The translations under genes and the position numbers were made by a program. DNA of 64,000 bases from the NCBI GenBank assembly GCA_934754775.1, contig CAKVIM010000008.1:1-64000 (forward strand). Direction: 5' to 3'. The notes below the pieces were generated by a model. The model was not told the origin of the DNA and ran no database searches. It worked only from the letters and a program-made list of their open reading frames with translations. Positions 24,774 through 34,900 of this stretch are shown piece after piece (position 1 is the stretch's first letter; every line of letters starts with the position of its first letter). This DNA is from an uncultured Candidatus Melainabacteria bacterium. GTDB lineage: Bacteria > Cyanobacteriota > Vampirovibrionia > Gastranaerophilales > Gastranaerophilaceae.

Positions 24774-25223
24774 CTATTTTTTTACTGTTTTCAATTTAGC
24801 GATTACGCTGTCTGTAATATCAACGCCACCAACGAATACGCCTCTTACGTCCATAACTGCGTCAAGTTTTTGTTCAACCATAACGGCTTTAGCTGCGTCT
24901 TTAATTTTTGTGAAAACTTCTTGTTCTCTTTTATTTTTTAGTGTAACGTAAGCTGATTCTTTTGTTTTGAATTCAGCTGCTACTTTTTCTTCGAAAGTTT
25001 GTTTTTTTAGTGGGGTATCAAGAGATTTGTATTCTTTTTCTTTGTCAACTAAGAATTGTTGCATTTCCAAACCTTTGGCATCAACTTCTTTTGTAACTTG
25101 TTTTGCATAATCATAGTTATCGATTACTTTTGCATAGTCAATATATCCGACTCCGCCTGCATTAGCGATTCCTGCGAATGCAATCATAGCCAAAGCCACA
25201 ATACCTAATTTAAGTTTTTTCAT
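24774..25223 (-). CDS. Skp/OmpH family periplasmic chaperone
   Basis: 149 aa: signal peptide (MKKLKLGIVALAMIAFAGIA, cleaved after NA), then GVGYIDYAKVIDNYDYAKQV and a long charged helical section, ending with DITDSVIAKLKT. This is the OmpH/Skp pattern; Skp trimers carry unfolded outer-membrane proteins across the periplasm to BAM. It lies 34 nt downstream of bamA with a strong AGGAGGA site, the classic bamA-skp order. The soluble FlhA-like gene follows. Confidence 0.9.
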   Translation of the reverse strand: MKKLKLGIVALAMIAFAGIANAGGVGYIDYAKVIDNYDYAKQVTKEVDAKGLEMQQFLVDKEKEYKSLDTPLKKQTFEEKVAAEFKTKESAYVTLKNKREQEVFTKIKDAAKAVMVEQKLDAVMDVRGVFVGGVDITDSVIAKLKTVKK

Positions 25224-25257
25224 ACTAGAGTCCTCCTATATTTTATTATACATTATT

Positions 25258-27156
25258 TTAGTACATCATGTCACCCACACCGAATGTGAAGTATCCGTGA
25301 GGAGAGCCGTTTGGTCCGGAGTTTGTAAGTGGGAAACCGTAATCAACAGATAGCGGTCCGATACCCGGCATATTTATCTTCAAACCAATACCGGCTGTGA
25401 TTGCTTGATTTGGTCTGTCATACAGTGTGCTTGAGATTGTTGGGCTGAATACTTTACCTGCGTCAACCCAGAAGGTTAGTCTCAAGTTCTGTAAGAAATT
25501 AACTCTTAGCCTGTCTACGAATGGGATTGGAGTTGCAAGTTCTGCAGAACCCATTACGAATGCTGTACCAGTACCAACACCATTAACTTTGTAACCTCTT
25601 ACAGTATATGGGCCACCTAAACGATAAGCCATAACTTCAGGCATATCTGTCCCGTGAACTTTGATCCCGCCACGTCCCGTGAATGTCAAAGAAGATTTCT
25701 TTGCAATCGGGATGAACTTTTTAGCCATACCGGTTACACGTCCGTTTGTTTTTCCAAAACCGTCAAGTCCGAAGGCTTCTTCATATCTTACGGATGCTAA
25801 TGCACCGTGGCGAGGGTTAACAGCGGAATCTCTTGAATCGTAAGCAAGACCGGGAGCTATTCTTAAGAAATATCCGCCTTGAAGTTGCTTAGCTCTGTCT
25901 GCGATATTAAGTCCGTGAGCTTGGTACAATCCTGCAATGCTGTTTGCGTCACCTTCTTGAAGCTTGATATATTCAAGACCTGTTGTAAGGGTTGTTGATA
26001 GATTTCTGTTGTATCTAAGCTTGTGAGCGATAGTTCCTTCTATACCGATTCTTCGTTCTAAGGCTAGCGGAATTTGGTAGCTGCCTAAATCTCTAAAGTA
26101 AACTCTGCTCATAAGCGAGTTATCTGCGTTTAAGAAATGCGGTTCAAAGAAACTCAATTCAGCTTGGTAGTTCATGTGGTTTTTGATTGATGAATCACTC
26201 ATCAAGATACCAGAACCGACCATGCCGGTAAGAGAAACCCTTTGATTCATTCCTCTAAAGTTGTTGTCAGAAATCCCGACAGAACCGAATGCACCTGTTG
26301 CGGAATCTAAACCACCACCGATTGAAACAGAAGCGGTTCTTTGTTCTTTAAGTTCAATTGTAACGTCAAACATATCCGGATCATCTTCAGAAACTTCTAT
26401 AGTTCTGTTAACATCTTTGAATGCTTGAGTTGAATACAATCTGACTAAATCTTGCTTAACTTGGTTTTCGTTATAAACAGTCCCAGGTTCAGTCATAATG
26501 TTACGTTCGATGACGTATTCTTTTGTTTTTTCGTTTCCTGTGATAACAATTTTGTTGATTTTGCCTTCTGTAATACTCAAGTTAAGCGTTCCGTCCGGAT
26601 CATCGTAGATTGAGTCAATTTTAGATAGAATGTAACCCTTTGAATAGTAACATTCGTTGATTTGCTCCATTGCCTTGTTGATAGCGGTAATGTTTTGCGG
26701 CTTACCCTTAAGCGGCAATAAGTATTGCATAATTTCATCACCTGAAACGACGGTGTTACCTTCTATTGTGAAATCTGTAACAGGGATATTTTCTTCAAGT
26801 ATAATTTTGAGTGAAATTGTGCCGTTAGAGTTTTTGACCGGAATAGCTTTCATTTTTTCTGTGAAGTATCCCAAGCGGTAAATGGTTTTCAAATCCTGCT
26901 GCATGGCGTCTTTGTCATACAAATCACCTTTTTGTAGTGACATTTTAGACAGGATATATTCAGGTCTGATTATGTTGGAACCTAAAATTTCAATATCATT
27001 AATGTAGGCTGTGTTGCTGTCATAACTGGATTCTTCCATGTAATCAAGTTCGTCGTCCGCAGCTTCAGCAGAATAAACCGTGCAAGGCAACGCCAAAGCT
27101 CCTGCAAGTATCAAGAATGTTATGAAATTTTTATATATACCTGATAGATTAGTCAA
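25258..27156 (-). CDS. bamA: Outer membrane protein assembly factor BamA (Omp85 family)
   Basis: 632 aa, somewhat short for BamA, with about three POTRA domains (residues 50-275: NDIEILGSNIIRPEYILSKM, VTDFTIEGNTVVSGDEIMQY, NKIVITGNEKTKEYVIERNI) and a C-terminal barrel. The barrel contains the VRGY motif (GGPYTVRGYKVNG near residue 520) and ends FTFGVGDMMY with an aromatic last residue. It inserts barrel proteins into the outer membrane. The start codon is TTG: a GGAGTGG site lies 4-5 nt upstream, and the signal peptide (FLILAGALALPCTVYSAEA) begins before any ATG. It heads a bamA-skp-FlhA-like operon. The reduced POTRA number resembles cyanobacterial Omp85. Confidence 0.93.
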   Translation of the reverse strand: MTNLSGIYKNFITFLILAGALALPCTVYSAEAADDELDYMEESSYDSNTAYINDIEILGSNIIRPEYILSKMSLQKGDLYDKDAMQQDLKTIYRLGYFTEKMKAIPVKNSNGTISLKIILEENIPVTDFTIEGNTVVSGDEIMQYLLPLKGKPQNITAINKAMEQINECYYSKGYILSKIDSIYDDPDGTLNLSITEGKINKIVITGNEKTKEYVIERNIMTEPGTVYNENQVKQDLVRLYSTQAFKDVNRTIEVSEDDPDMFDVTIELKEQRTASVSIGGGLDSATGAFGSVGISDNNFRGMNQRVSLTGMVGSGILMSDSSIKNHMNYQAELSFFEPHFLNADNSLMSRVYFRDLGSYQIPLALERRIGIEGTIAHKLRYNRNLSTTLTTGLEYIKLQEGDANSIAGLYQAHGLNIADRAKQLQGGYFLRIAPGLAYDSRDSAVNPRHGALASVRYEEAFGLDGFGKTNGRVTGMAKKFIPIAKKSSLTFTGRGGIKVHGTDMPEVMAYRLGGPYTVRGYKVNGVGTGTAFVMGSAELATPIPFVDRLRVNFLQNLRLTFWVDAGKVFSPTISSTLYDRPNQAITAGIGLKINMPGIGPLSVDYGFPLTNSGPNGSPHGYFTFGVGDMMY

Positions 27157-27240
27157 CTATCCACTCCACAGCATTATACTAATCATTTTATCACAAATAC
27201 ACAAATAAAAGTATAGTTTTAACTTTTTGTTACCTAAATT

Positions 27241-27267
27241 AAAAACCGACTTACGAAGCCGGTTTTT
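27241..27267 (-). terminator. Terminator of gcvPB
   Basis: 12-bp stem with one mismatch and a T-run on the minus strand, just after the gcvPB stop and before the bamA promoter region. Confidence 0.75.
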
Positions 27268-27273
27268 ATATAT

Positions 27274-28695
27274 TTATTCTTTAAACGTTAAATCAGGATG
27301 TCTTGCCGCAAGAGTTTCATCAACTTTTTTTATCGGAGTTGTCTGCGGTGATTTTAAGACTTCTTCCGGATTCTCTTCGATTTCCTTTGCAATTTTGAGC
27401 ATTGTTTTGATAAAATTATCCAGTACTTCTTTTGATTCAGATTCTGTCGGTTCAATCATAATGGCTTCATGCACAATAAGAGGGAAATAAACTGTTGGCG
27501 GATGATAATTTGAATCCATTAGTCGTTTTGCAATTCCAAGTGTTGAAACTCCTTGGTGATGCTGTTTTTCACCTGATAAGACAAATTCGTGCATGCAAGG
27601 TTCATCATAAGGAAGTTCATACACGCCTTTTAATTTTTCTTTCAGATAGTTTGCGTTCAATACTGCATCGGCACTGGCAAGCTTAAGGTTTTTGCCCATC
27701 ATAAGAATGTATGCGTAAGCTCTGACAAGTATGCCAAAATTTCCGTAGAAGCTTCTTACTTTGCCTATTGAATGTGCAATATTGTAGTTTCTTGTGTATT
27801 TGCCATTTGAAAATTCAATTACAGGTGACGGTAAGAATTCTTTTAGTTTTTCAACGACACAAACCGGTCCTGCTCCAGGGCCTCCACCTCCGTGTGGAGT
27901 TGCAAACGTTTTGTGAAGATTTAAGTGAACAACGTCAAATCCCATAAGTGCCGGATTTGTCCAGCCCATGATTGCGTTGAAGTTCGCTCCGTCATAATAA
28001 AGCAGAGAACCATTTTCATGCAAAAGCTTAGAAATCTCTAATACATTTTCTTCAAAAATCCCTAATGTGTTAGGGTTTGTCATCATAATTGCAGCTACAT
28101 CGCTATCCAGAAGCCCTTTTAAAGCATCTATATCGACTTGTCCTTTTGAATTAGACTTAACTTCGATAATTTCGAATCCGCACATCTTTGCACTGGCAGG
28201 GTTTGTACCGTGTGCAGAATCAGGAACAATTACTTTTTTGCGGTTTAGTTCGCCTTTTGTTTCAAAGTATTTTTTTATAATCATCATGCCGGTTAATTCG
28301 CCATGGGCACCTGCTGCCGGCTGAAGTGTAACCGCATCCATGCCTGTAATTTTTTTTAGAGCTTCTTGAAGGTTGAACATAAGTTCTAATGCACCTTGTG
28401 AATCTTCGTCAGATTGAAGCGGATGAAGGTTTGTAAACCCTTCTAATGATGCCAAAAACTCGTTAACTTTAGGGTTATATTTCATCGTGCAAGAACCGAG
28501 AGGGTAGAATCCTTTTTCGATGCAGAAATTGCGGTCACTCAGTTCTTTATAATGTCTCATAACCTCAAGTTCGCTTAGTTGCGGAAACCCGATTTTGCCT
28601 TCTCTTAACATTTCTCGAGGCAAAAAATCTCCAAGCTCCATTTCTTCAAACCCGATACCATCAACCCCGTTGCTTTTTTCAAATATTGTTTTCAT
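27274..28695 (-). CDS. gcvPB: Glycine dehydrogenase (decarboxylating) subunit 2
   Basis: PLP-binding half of the two-subunit P-protein of the glycine cleavage system. 473 aa, usual for GcvPB. The PLP lysine is in HLNLHKTFATPHGGGGPGAG near residue 260 and the active-site cysteine motif GFYPLGSCTMKYNP lies near residue 63. GcvPA, GcvT and GcvH are not in this window. The start overlaps the end of the sigma factor gene by 17 nt, so the two are in one transcript, an unusual pairing. Confidence 0.95.
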   Translation of the reverse strand: MKTIFEKSNGVDGIGFEEMELGDFLPREMLREGKIGFPQLSELEVMRHYKELSDRNFCIEKGFYPLGSCTMKYNPKVNEFLASLEGFTNLHPLQSDEDSQGALELMFNLQEALKKITGMDAVTLQPAAGAHGELTGMMIIKKYFETKGELNRKKVIVPDSAHGTNPASAKMCGFEIIEVKSNSKGQVDIDALKGLLDSDVAAIMMTNPNTLGIFEENVLEISKLLHENGSLLYYDGANFNAIMGWTNPALMGFDVVHLNLHKTFATPHGGGGPGAGPVCVVEKLKEFLPSPVIEFSNGKYTRNYNIAHSIGKVRSFYGNFGILVRAYAYILMMGKNLKLASADAVLNANYLKEKLKGVYELPYDEPCMHEFVLSGEKQHHQGVSTLGIAKRLMDSNYHPPTVYFPLIVHEAIMIEPTESESKEVLDNFIKTMLKIAKEIEENPEEVLKSPQTTPIKKVDETLAARHPDLTFKE

Positions 28696-29317
28696 CTACT
28701 TCTTCCTGTTTTAATAATTCTTTTTTAATCTTTTCCAGAGCATTTTGAATGATTCTCGAAATGCGTGATTGTGAAATATTAAATTCTGCCGAGATATCTT
28801 TAAGCTTTTTGTCATAAAAATATTTAGCTTCAATCAAATCTTGTTCTCTTTGCGGAAGCTTTTTCATAACTTCGCAAATTCTGTGTTTAAGTTCAACTAT
28901 TTCGGCTTTTTCTTCAGGAGTTCTATCTGAGTCTTTGATTAGGGTAGGGTTATCGGCATCAGCCATTTCTTCTATTGATAAAATTGTTTTGTATACGGCA
29001 TCTTTAATTTTTTCTTGCTCAGAAGACTCTTGGTTCTTCATTACATACCACTTGTAACGACGACGCATCTCGTTTCTGATTGCCCACTTGATGGCTTTTG
29101 TGATATATGCCGTGTTGTATAATTCTGTGTTATTAGAGTTGTTCAATAGATAATAAACAGTGTAATTAGCAAGGCTTATAACTTCAGATAGCTCAATTAA
29201 ACCCAATGTCGAAAATTTCTTGTATTCGACTTTTGAGATAGTTTCGATTATATCTTTATACTTTGCCAGATTCGCTCTGTCTTTTCTCTCACTGTTTATA
29301 GAACTGATATCTCTCAT
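28679..29317 (-). CDS. Sigma-70 family RNA polymerase sigma factor
   Basis: 212 aa. Region 2 covers about residues 38-110 (FSTLGLIELSEVISLANYTV; AYITKAIKWAIRNEMRRRYKW), and region 4 has a clear helix-turn-helix (LPQREQDLIEAKYFYDKKLKD, shown short by one, then ISAEFNISQSRISRIIQNALEKI). Region 1 is missing, so it is an alternative (group 3-like) sigma. An ATG 20 codons upstream is possible, but an extended -10 (TGATATATT) ends 7 nt before the ATG at 29317, favouring this leaderless start. It overlaps gcvPB; no anti-sigma gene is adjacent. Confidence 0.82.
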   Translation of the reverse strand: MRDISSINSERKDRANLAKYKDIIETISKVEYKKFSTLGLIELSEVISLANYTVYYLLNNSNNTELYNTAYITKAIKWAIRNEMRRRYKWYVMKNQESSEQEKIKDAVYKTILSIEEMADADNPTLIKDSDRTPEEKAEIVELKHRICEVMKKLPQREQDLIEAKYFYDKKLKDISAEFNISQSRISRIIQNALEKIKKELLKQEEVDENNI

Positions 29318-29324
29318 ATAATAC

Positions 29325-29333
29325 AATATATCA
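29325..29333 (-). promoter_or_regulatory. Extended -10 promoter, leaderless sigma factor gene
   Basis: Minus-strand TGATATATT ends 7 nt before the ATG at 29317; no ribosome binding site. Confidence 0.55.
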
Positions 29334-29455
29334 AAAACCAATATACAAATGCAAGCAACATAAATTTTGTTAAGCATATATTAAGCTAGACGACTCGGCA
29401 GGTTTTTAAATTTTGAGTGTTTATGCTATTATTATTGTAATTGGAGAGGATTATT

Positions 29456-32098
29456 ATGATTAATTTTTTATTAAAACTATTGGGGGACCCAAACGAGAAA
29501 AAAGTTAAAAAAATATTAGGTGTAATTGACCATATAAATGCATTGGAACCTGAGTACGAAAAACTTACGGATGATGAACTCAGAGCTAAGACGGACGAGT
29601 TTAGGGCAATTCTTGCTAAGCGTCCTACTTCGGATAATGAAAAAGCTGATAAAATCTTAGAAAAAGAAGCTCTGGATAAAATTTTGCCGGATGCATTTGC
29701 CGTCGTAAGAGAAGCAGGTAAACGTGTTTTGAATATGCGTCACTTTGATGTTCAGTTGATTGGTGCGTATTTCTTACATAACGGTCATATTGCCGAGATG
29801 AGAACCGGTGAAGGTAAAACTCTTGTTGCGACTCTTGCAGCTTACTTAAATGCACTAACAGGAAAAGGTGTCCACGTTGTAACTGTTAACGATTATTTAG
29901 CAAAACGTGACAGTGAGTGGATGGGTAAGATTTACAAATTCTTAGGTTTGTCTGTTGGTGTAATTCTTTCTAATCAACATGATGCAGAAGAATTCAATCG
30001 CAAACGTGCAGCTTATAATTGTGATATTACGTATGGTACAAATAACGAATTCGGGTTTGATTATTTGCGTGATAATATGGCGGCTTCAAAAGAAATGCTT
30101 GTTCAAAGACCATTCAATTATGCAATTATCGATGAAGTCGACAGTATCTTGATTGACGAAGCGAGAACTCCGCTTATTATAAGTGGTCGTGTTGAAAAAT
30201 CAGCAGACACTTATACTTTGATGGCAAAAGTGGCTCCTCAATTAGAAAAAAATACCGATTACGAAGTTGACGAAAAGAATAAGAACGTTATTCTAACAGA
30301 AGACGGTATTGATAGAGCTCAAGAAATCATTGGATGCAAAGACTTATTTGATATTAATAATCAGTATGCACACGATTTGTTGAACGCACTTAAGGCTAAA
30401 GAATTATTTACTCGTGATACGGATTATGTTGTAAAAGACGGCGAGATTATGATTGTTGATGAGTTCACCGGTCGTTTGATGCCGGGACGTCGTTGGTCAG
30501 ACGGTTTACACCAAGCAATTGAGGCAAAAGAAGGTGTTGAAATTCAGGATGAAACCCAAACATTGGCAAGTATTACATTCCAGAACTTGTTTAGGCTTTA
30601 TCCGAAATTATCAGGTATGACAGGTACTGCTATGACAGAAGAAGCTGAGTTTGGCAAAATTTATAATTTGGAAGTAACTGTTATTCCGACAAATAAACCT
30701 GATATCAGAATCAATTATCCCGATGTTATCTATAAAACAGAACGAGCAAAATATGATGCCGTTGTTGAGGATATTATTGAGCAAAATAAAATCGGACGTC
30801 CGGTTTTGGTTGGTACTGTTAGTATCGAAAAATCAGAATATATTTCCGCATTATTGAATAAAAAAGGTATTAAACATAATGTATTGAACGCAAAACAACA
30901 CGAACGAGAAGCTTATATTATCGCTCAAGCTGGTCGTGTCGGAGCCGTTACGATTGCAACAAACATGGCGGGTCGTGGTACAGATATTCTTTTGGGCGGT
31001 AATGCTGAATTCTTAGCAAAAGAAGATTTGGAAAAACGAGGTGTTTCTCCAGAAGATGAAAATTACGAAGCTTTAAAAGATGATGCTCTCGCTAAAGCTC
31101 GAGCAATTACGACGGAAGAACACGCAAAAGTAGTTGAGCTGGGCGGACTTCACGTAATCGGTACTGAAAGACACGAGTCTAGAAGAATTGATAATCAGTT
31201 AAGAGGTCGTGCCGCTCGTCAAGGTGATCCTGGGTCTACAAGATTTTTCTTGTCATTGGAAGATAATTTGATGAGAATCTTCGGCGGTGATAAGATTACC
31301 GGCTTGATGAATATGCTTAATGTAGAAGAAAATATGGCAATTGAATCTTCTTTGATTACACGTCAAATCCAATCTGCACAGAAAAAAGTTGAAACATATC
31401 ACTTTGATATCCGTAAGAATGTGCTTCAATATGACGATGTTATGAATATTCAGAGAGAAAAATTCTATGCTCAAAGAAGAAAAGTTCTTGAAGGTAAAGA
31501 CTTGAGAGGCGATATTGAGTATATGATTGATAAAGAAATCGATAGGCTTCTTAAGAGTTATATCGCACCTGAGATGAATCCTGAAGAATATATCCAAGAA
31601 GATTTGGAAACTTTGGTTAAGGAATTACATTCAACAATTCCGCAACTTACATACATTTCAGTAAATGATATTAAAGGTTATCGCTTCCCAAAAATCTACG
31701 ATTCTTTGAAAGAAGCTGCACAAAAGGCTTATAAAGAACACGAAGAAGAGATTATAAACTTTTATAATACGATTTCTGAACAATATGACGCATCTTTTGA
31801 AAAACAGGAGTTGTATGCAGCTGATAATATTATGCGTTCTTTAGAAAGAGATATTCTACTAAGAGTAGTTGATAATCAATGGATTGACCACTTGCACAAT
31901 ATTGATATGTTAAAAGACGGTATCGGATTGCGTGCTTACGGTCAAAAAGACCCGTTGATAGAATACAAGAAAGAAGCTTATGATTTATTCAATAAGATGA
32001 TGTATGAAATTCAAAGCAACACTGTTAAATATTTGTTTAGGGCAAAATTTGGGATACAATTTGTGACGGATGATGGGGTTGAAATCGTAGAAAGTTAG
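29456..32098 (+). CDS. secA: Preprotein translocase ATPase SecA
   Basis: Motor ATPase that pushes preproteins through SecYEG. 880 aa. Motifs: Walker A region [19 protein letters not shown] near residue 100, [20 protein letters not shown] near residue 210, [19 protein letters not shown] near residue 505, and [20 protein letters not shown] (helicase motif VI). The C-terminus ends [16 protein letters not shown] without the Cys-rich zinc-binding tail seen in many SecA proteins. A TTG 15 nt upstream is in frame, but it lies in the ribosome binding site GGAGAGGA, so the ATG at 29456 is the start. A bidirectional terminator follows. Confidence 0.96.
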   Translation: MINFLLKLLGDPNEKKVKKILGVIDHINALEPEYEKLTDDELRAKTDEFRAILAKRPTSDNEKADKILEKEALDKILPDAFAVVREAGKRVLNMRHFDVQLIGAYFLHNGHIAEMRTGEGKTLVATLAAYLNALTGKGVHVVTVNDYLAKRDSEWMGKIYKFLGLSVGVILSNQHDAEEFNRKRAAYNCDITYGTNNEFGFDYLRDNMAASKEMLVQRPFNYAIIDEVDSILIDEARTPLIISGRVEKSADTYTLMAKVAPQLEKNTDYEVDEKNKNVILTEDGIDRAQEIIGCKDLFDINNQYAHDLLNALKAKELFTRDTDYVVKDGEIMIVDEFTGRLMPGRRWSDGLHQAIEAKEGVEIQDETQTLASITFQNLFRLYPKLSGMTGTAMTEEAEFGKIYNLEVTVIPTNKPDIRINYPDVIYKTERAKYDAVVEDIIEQNKIGRPVLVGTVSIEKSEYISALLNKKGIKHNVLNAKQHEREAYIIAQAGRVGAVTIATNMAGRGTDILLGGNAEFLAKEDLEKRGVSPEDENYEALKDDALAKARAITTEEHAKVVELGGLHVIGTERHESRRIDNQLRGRAARQGDPGSTRFFLSLEDNLMRIFGGDKITGLMNMLNVEENMAIESSLITRQIQSAQKKVETYHFDIRKNVLQYDDVMNIQREKFYAQRRKVLEGKDLRGDIEYMIDKEIDRLLKSYIAPEMNPEEYIQEDLETLVKELHSTIPQLTYISVNDIKGYRFPKIYDSLKEAAQKAYKEHEEEIINFYNTISEQYDASFEKQELYAADNIMRSLERDILLRVVDNQWIDHLHNIDMLKDGIGLRAYGQKDPLIEYKKEAYDLFNKMMYEIQSNTVKYLFRAKFGIQFVTDDGVEIVES

Positions 32099-32136
32099 TA
32101 AAAAAAAAGAGGCTTTTTAAAGCCTCTTTTTTTTTT
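32099..32136. terminator. Bidirectional terminator between secA and prepilin gene
   Basis: Perfect AAAGAGGCTTT-type palindrome with A- and T-runs on either side, lying between convergent stops. Confidence 0.85.
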
Positions 32137-32878
32137 AGTATTTGTAAATAACTTTCCAGTTGTTATCTGCGACAGATCCTGCACAAGAAGCACCGGTTGT
32201 AATTCCTTCTGTTCCGCACAGATTCTTTTTATCGCTTTTCCAAGTCTGCTCATTTGCAGTTTGTGTGTATGCATTCCACTGTAGTTTCCCGCCTTCTGGA
32301 ATAAGCATACCTGTGTCATCAAGGTGGAATACAAATATATCTTTACCTAAGCGGTTTGGTTTTGTGTTGAAACCATTCAAGTCATAGTATACTGTCCCGA
32401 TATCACCTTTATAAGCACCTCTGTTGTTAGCTTTTGCTCGATTTGTCGTTCTTATGTCAGCTGCGTAGAAATTAACAGCAAAAGCATCATCGCCGTTAAA
32501 GGTATAAATCAGTGCATCGCCAGTTGGTGCTCCATCTGCCTTGCCGGAATAGTTTTTTGCACTAAGAGTTAAATCAGAAAGCTTCATTATTTCATTTGAA
32601 TCATTTTTCTTTTGAGTAGCACCGTTTAAGTATTTGCTTAAAGTTTCTAAATACTCTTGATTGCTGGTTGCTACATCAGAAAGTCTTACTGCGTCAGTGT
32701 CCGCCATAATATGTTCGTTTGCGTTTTCCAAATTTGTGACAAATCTTCTAAGTGACGGGCCGACTTTTGATTTTTGGAATGAGCCTACTAATGCAGGCGA
32801 AGTTAATGCAGCAACAACGCCGATAATAGCCATTGTTATCAAAACTTCTGCAAGGGTAAAACCAGATTTTTTGTGCAT
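32135..32878 (-). CDS. Type IV pilin-like / type II secretion pseudopilin-like protein
   Basis: 247 aa prepilin: short basic leader MHKKSG, then the methylation motif FTLAEVLITMAIIGVVAALTSP. The peptidase PilD would cut after Gly6 and Glu5 of the mature protein is present. A long polar C-terminal domain follows, with two cysteines (KKNLCGTEGITTGASCAG) that could form a disulfide loop. No pilus motor gene is in the window. Members of this class can be pilus subunits, minor pilins or pseudopilins; the sequence does not decide. It is monocistronic. Confidence 0.85.
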   Translation of the reverse strand: MHKKSGFTLAEVLITMAIIGVVAALTSPALVGSFQKSKVGPSLRRFVTNLENANEHIMADTDAVRLSDVATSNQEYLETLSKYLNGATQKKNDSNEIMKLSDLTLSAKNYSGKADGAPTGDALIYTFNGDDAFAVNFYAADIRTTNRAKANNRGAYKGDIGTVYYDLNGFNTKPNRLGKDIFVFHLDDTGMLIPEGGKLQWNAYTQTANEQTWKSDKKNLCGTEGITTGASCAGSVADNNWKVIYKY

Positions 32879-32945
32879 AAATATAAACCTCTTTCTTATC
32901 TAAACTATGTTAATAATAACATTTATTTTAACTTTCGTCCAGATA

Positions 32946-32983
32946 TAAAAAAGGTGCGATTTAGAATAAATCGCACCTTTTTC
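32946..32983 (-). terminator. Terminator of the GH57 branching enzyme gene
   Basis: About 16-bp perfect stem (AAAGGTGCGATTTA type) with T-run on the minus strand. Confidence 0.88.
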
Positions 32984-33002
32984 AAAAAGCTCTCTACCGC
33001 TA

Positions 33003-34724
33003 TTATTTATATAACGGAGCCAATTTCTTTTCTTGTTGAGGAATTGTGCCTTCTGTAATTGATTGGTAAACTCTGTAATCAATTTCAGGGAAGCAGTTAT
33101 CAATATCTTCAATTTCCTTCAACTTAGCTTCGTCAATATTTCCGCTTTCAATCATATCAGCAATTAAGCTAAATCTGTCAACGTGTTCATTGAATCTGTC
33201 TGTTGCATAATCTTTAGCCTGCCATGTTGTAATCAAGAACGGCCAATCTGAACTTTGAAGCAATAAGTTTTCTCTAGCTAATTGGTTCAATGCTCTTAGC
33301 ATCAACTTGTCTTCAGGAATTTCAGAATGAGCATCAACGATTGCGTTAATTCTCTTTTCGCAAGAGTGAATAATTGGCCACATCCATTCTGTTAAGTGGT
33401 TCATCCATACGTAGAAGTGACCACCTTGTCCCCAAGAACTTTCAGGAATTTGGATTGCTTCTTTTGGCGGATATTTAGTTACATATTCACCGGCAGTAAG
33501 TCTTTCAACTTCCGGAAGATAGTCGTTAAATTTCTTGATAACTTGTTTGATGAATTCAACACCTTCGAACCACCAGTGGCCGAATAATTCTGTATCAAAT
33601 GAAACCATTACTAAACCTTCTTTTCCGTTGTGAGCAAGTTTGTAATCGTTCAACAAGTGATAAATCAATGTTGTATAGTGATCTGAATTTTCGTTAATCT
33701 TGTTCATTGCAAGTACCGGGTCATACAACATTTTGTCGCCCAAGTCAGTTGTTGGAGAAGTAATTCTCCAATAGTGCATGCCTGATTTATCATCTTTTTT
33801 GTGGAATTCTCTGAAGCAACCGTCACCCGGGTAACCGTCTGCAGCAGACCAAACTTGATAACCGGCTCTATCATTACGTCCCATAACTGCAACTTGTGCA
33901 TCAGGTAACCAATAAGCAGAATAAGTGTCATAACCTGTAGCCGGTCTTTCAGGAAGCGGAATGTATTCAATGTTTCCATACATACCGATTACACGTCTGT
34001 TACCGATTGAATTACCGCCTTCGATTACGTGTGATTCAGTGAAGAAGTAGTGAATATCATTGTTTTGAAGAGTAACTTCAATAGCAGGACGCCAATGTTT
34101 TTTACCATCTTTTCCAACGTATTCGTAACCTTGACGGTAAGCACATTCAGGAAGCCATGCTCCCATTGCTTTCTTTCCAAATAATCTTTTTGTTGTATCT
34201 TGACCAACTTTGAATTGTGCGTTCAAGTTGCTGTCAGTTGCAAGAAGAGGTGAAAATCCGTGAGTGGCACCTGATGTTGTAATTTCGATACAACCAAGGT
34301 CTTGATATTTCTTGAAGTATTTAATCAAGTTCTTTTCATATTTGTTAACAAAATCATCACGTAATTTGTTCCACAAATCGAAATAATATTTTGCTAAGTA
34401 TTTCAAATGTTGAGAATGAGCAACTTTAGGATCAGGATATCTTTCCAAATCCTTAGATACCGCTTTAATTCTAGAATCAATGTATTCAACAAAACCGCTT
34501 TGCAAATGTTCATCATTCAACTGCTCTGCAAGAATCGGTGTGATACCTACTGTCAATTTTGCTTTAATACCTTCGTCATATAATTCTGATATAGCGTTAA
34601 GTAGAGGTACATAAGTTTCTGCCATACATTCGTAAAGATTTTCTTCACCGAATGGCCACATCCCTGCTTTTCTGTAATAAGGCAGGTGGCTGTGTAACAT
34701 AAATACGAATTGTCCTACTGACAT
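33003..34724 (-). CDS. 1,4-alpha-glucan branching enzyme, GH57 family (DUF1957)
   Basis: Makes alpha-1,6 branches in glycogen-like alpha-glucan. 573 aa. GH57 conserved regions: FMLHSHLPYYRKAG at the N-terminus, ATHGFSPLL near residue 155, nucleophile motif MGAWLPECAYRQGYE near residue 193, acid/base motif MVSFDTELFGHWWFEG near residue 370, and the fifth region SSWGQGGHFYVWMN near residue 420. This spacing and the DUF1957-type C-terminus fit branching enzymes of the Thermus/Thermococcus type. Cytoplasmic. It works with the GH57 at 12670 and the GH13 at 56256. The A/T-rich gap 34725-34900 should hold its promoter. Confidence 0.9.
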   Translation of the reverse strand: MSVGQFVFMLHSHLPYYRKAGMWPFGEENLYECMAETYVPLLNAISELYDEGIKAKLTVGITPILAEQLNDEHLQSGFVEYIDSRIKAVSKDLERYPDPKVAHSQHLKYLAKYYFDLWNKLRDDFVNKYEKNLIKYFKKYQDLGCIEITTSGATHGFSPLLATDSNLNAQFKVGQDTTKRLFGKKAMGAWLPECAYRQGYEYVGKDGKKHWRPAIEVTLQNNDIHYFFTESHVIEGGNSIGNRRVIGMYGNIEYIPLPERPATGYDTYSAYWLPDAQVAVMGRNDRAGYQVWSAADGYPGDGCFREFHKKDDKSGMHYWRITSPTTDLGDKMLYDPVLAMNKINENSDHYTTLIYHLLNDYKLAHNGKEGLVMVSFDTELFGHWWFEGVEFIKQVIKKFNDYLPEVERLTAGEYVTKYPPKEAIQIPESSWGQGGHFYVWMNHLTEWMWPIIHSCEKRINAIVDAHSEIPEDKLMLRALNQLARENLLLQSSDWPFLITTWQAKDYATDRFNEHVDRFSLIADMIESGNIDEAKLKEIEDIDNCFPEIDYRVYQSITEGTIPQQEKKLAPLYK

Positions 34725-34900
34725 TTTTGCCTCCGTTCATTTCTCGTGATTGAATATATATTTTTACATTATTATTTATAACATAATCTTAACAAAAAAA
34801 TAACTCTTTAGTATTAATTCAGCGGAATAATGTTACAAAATTTAACTATCTTTTGACCTACATTTTCTTGTAAAGTTTGTTATATATGGATTATATAATT

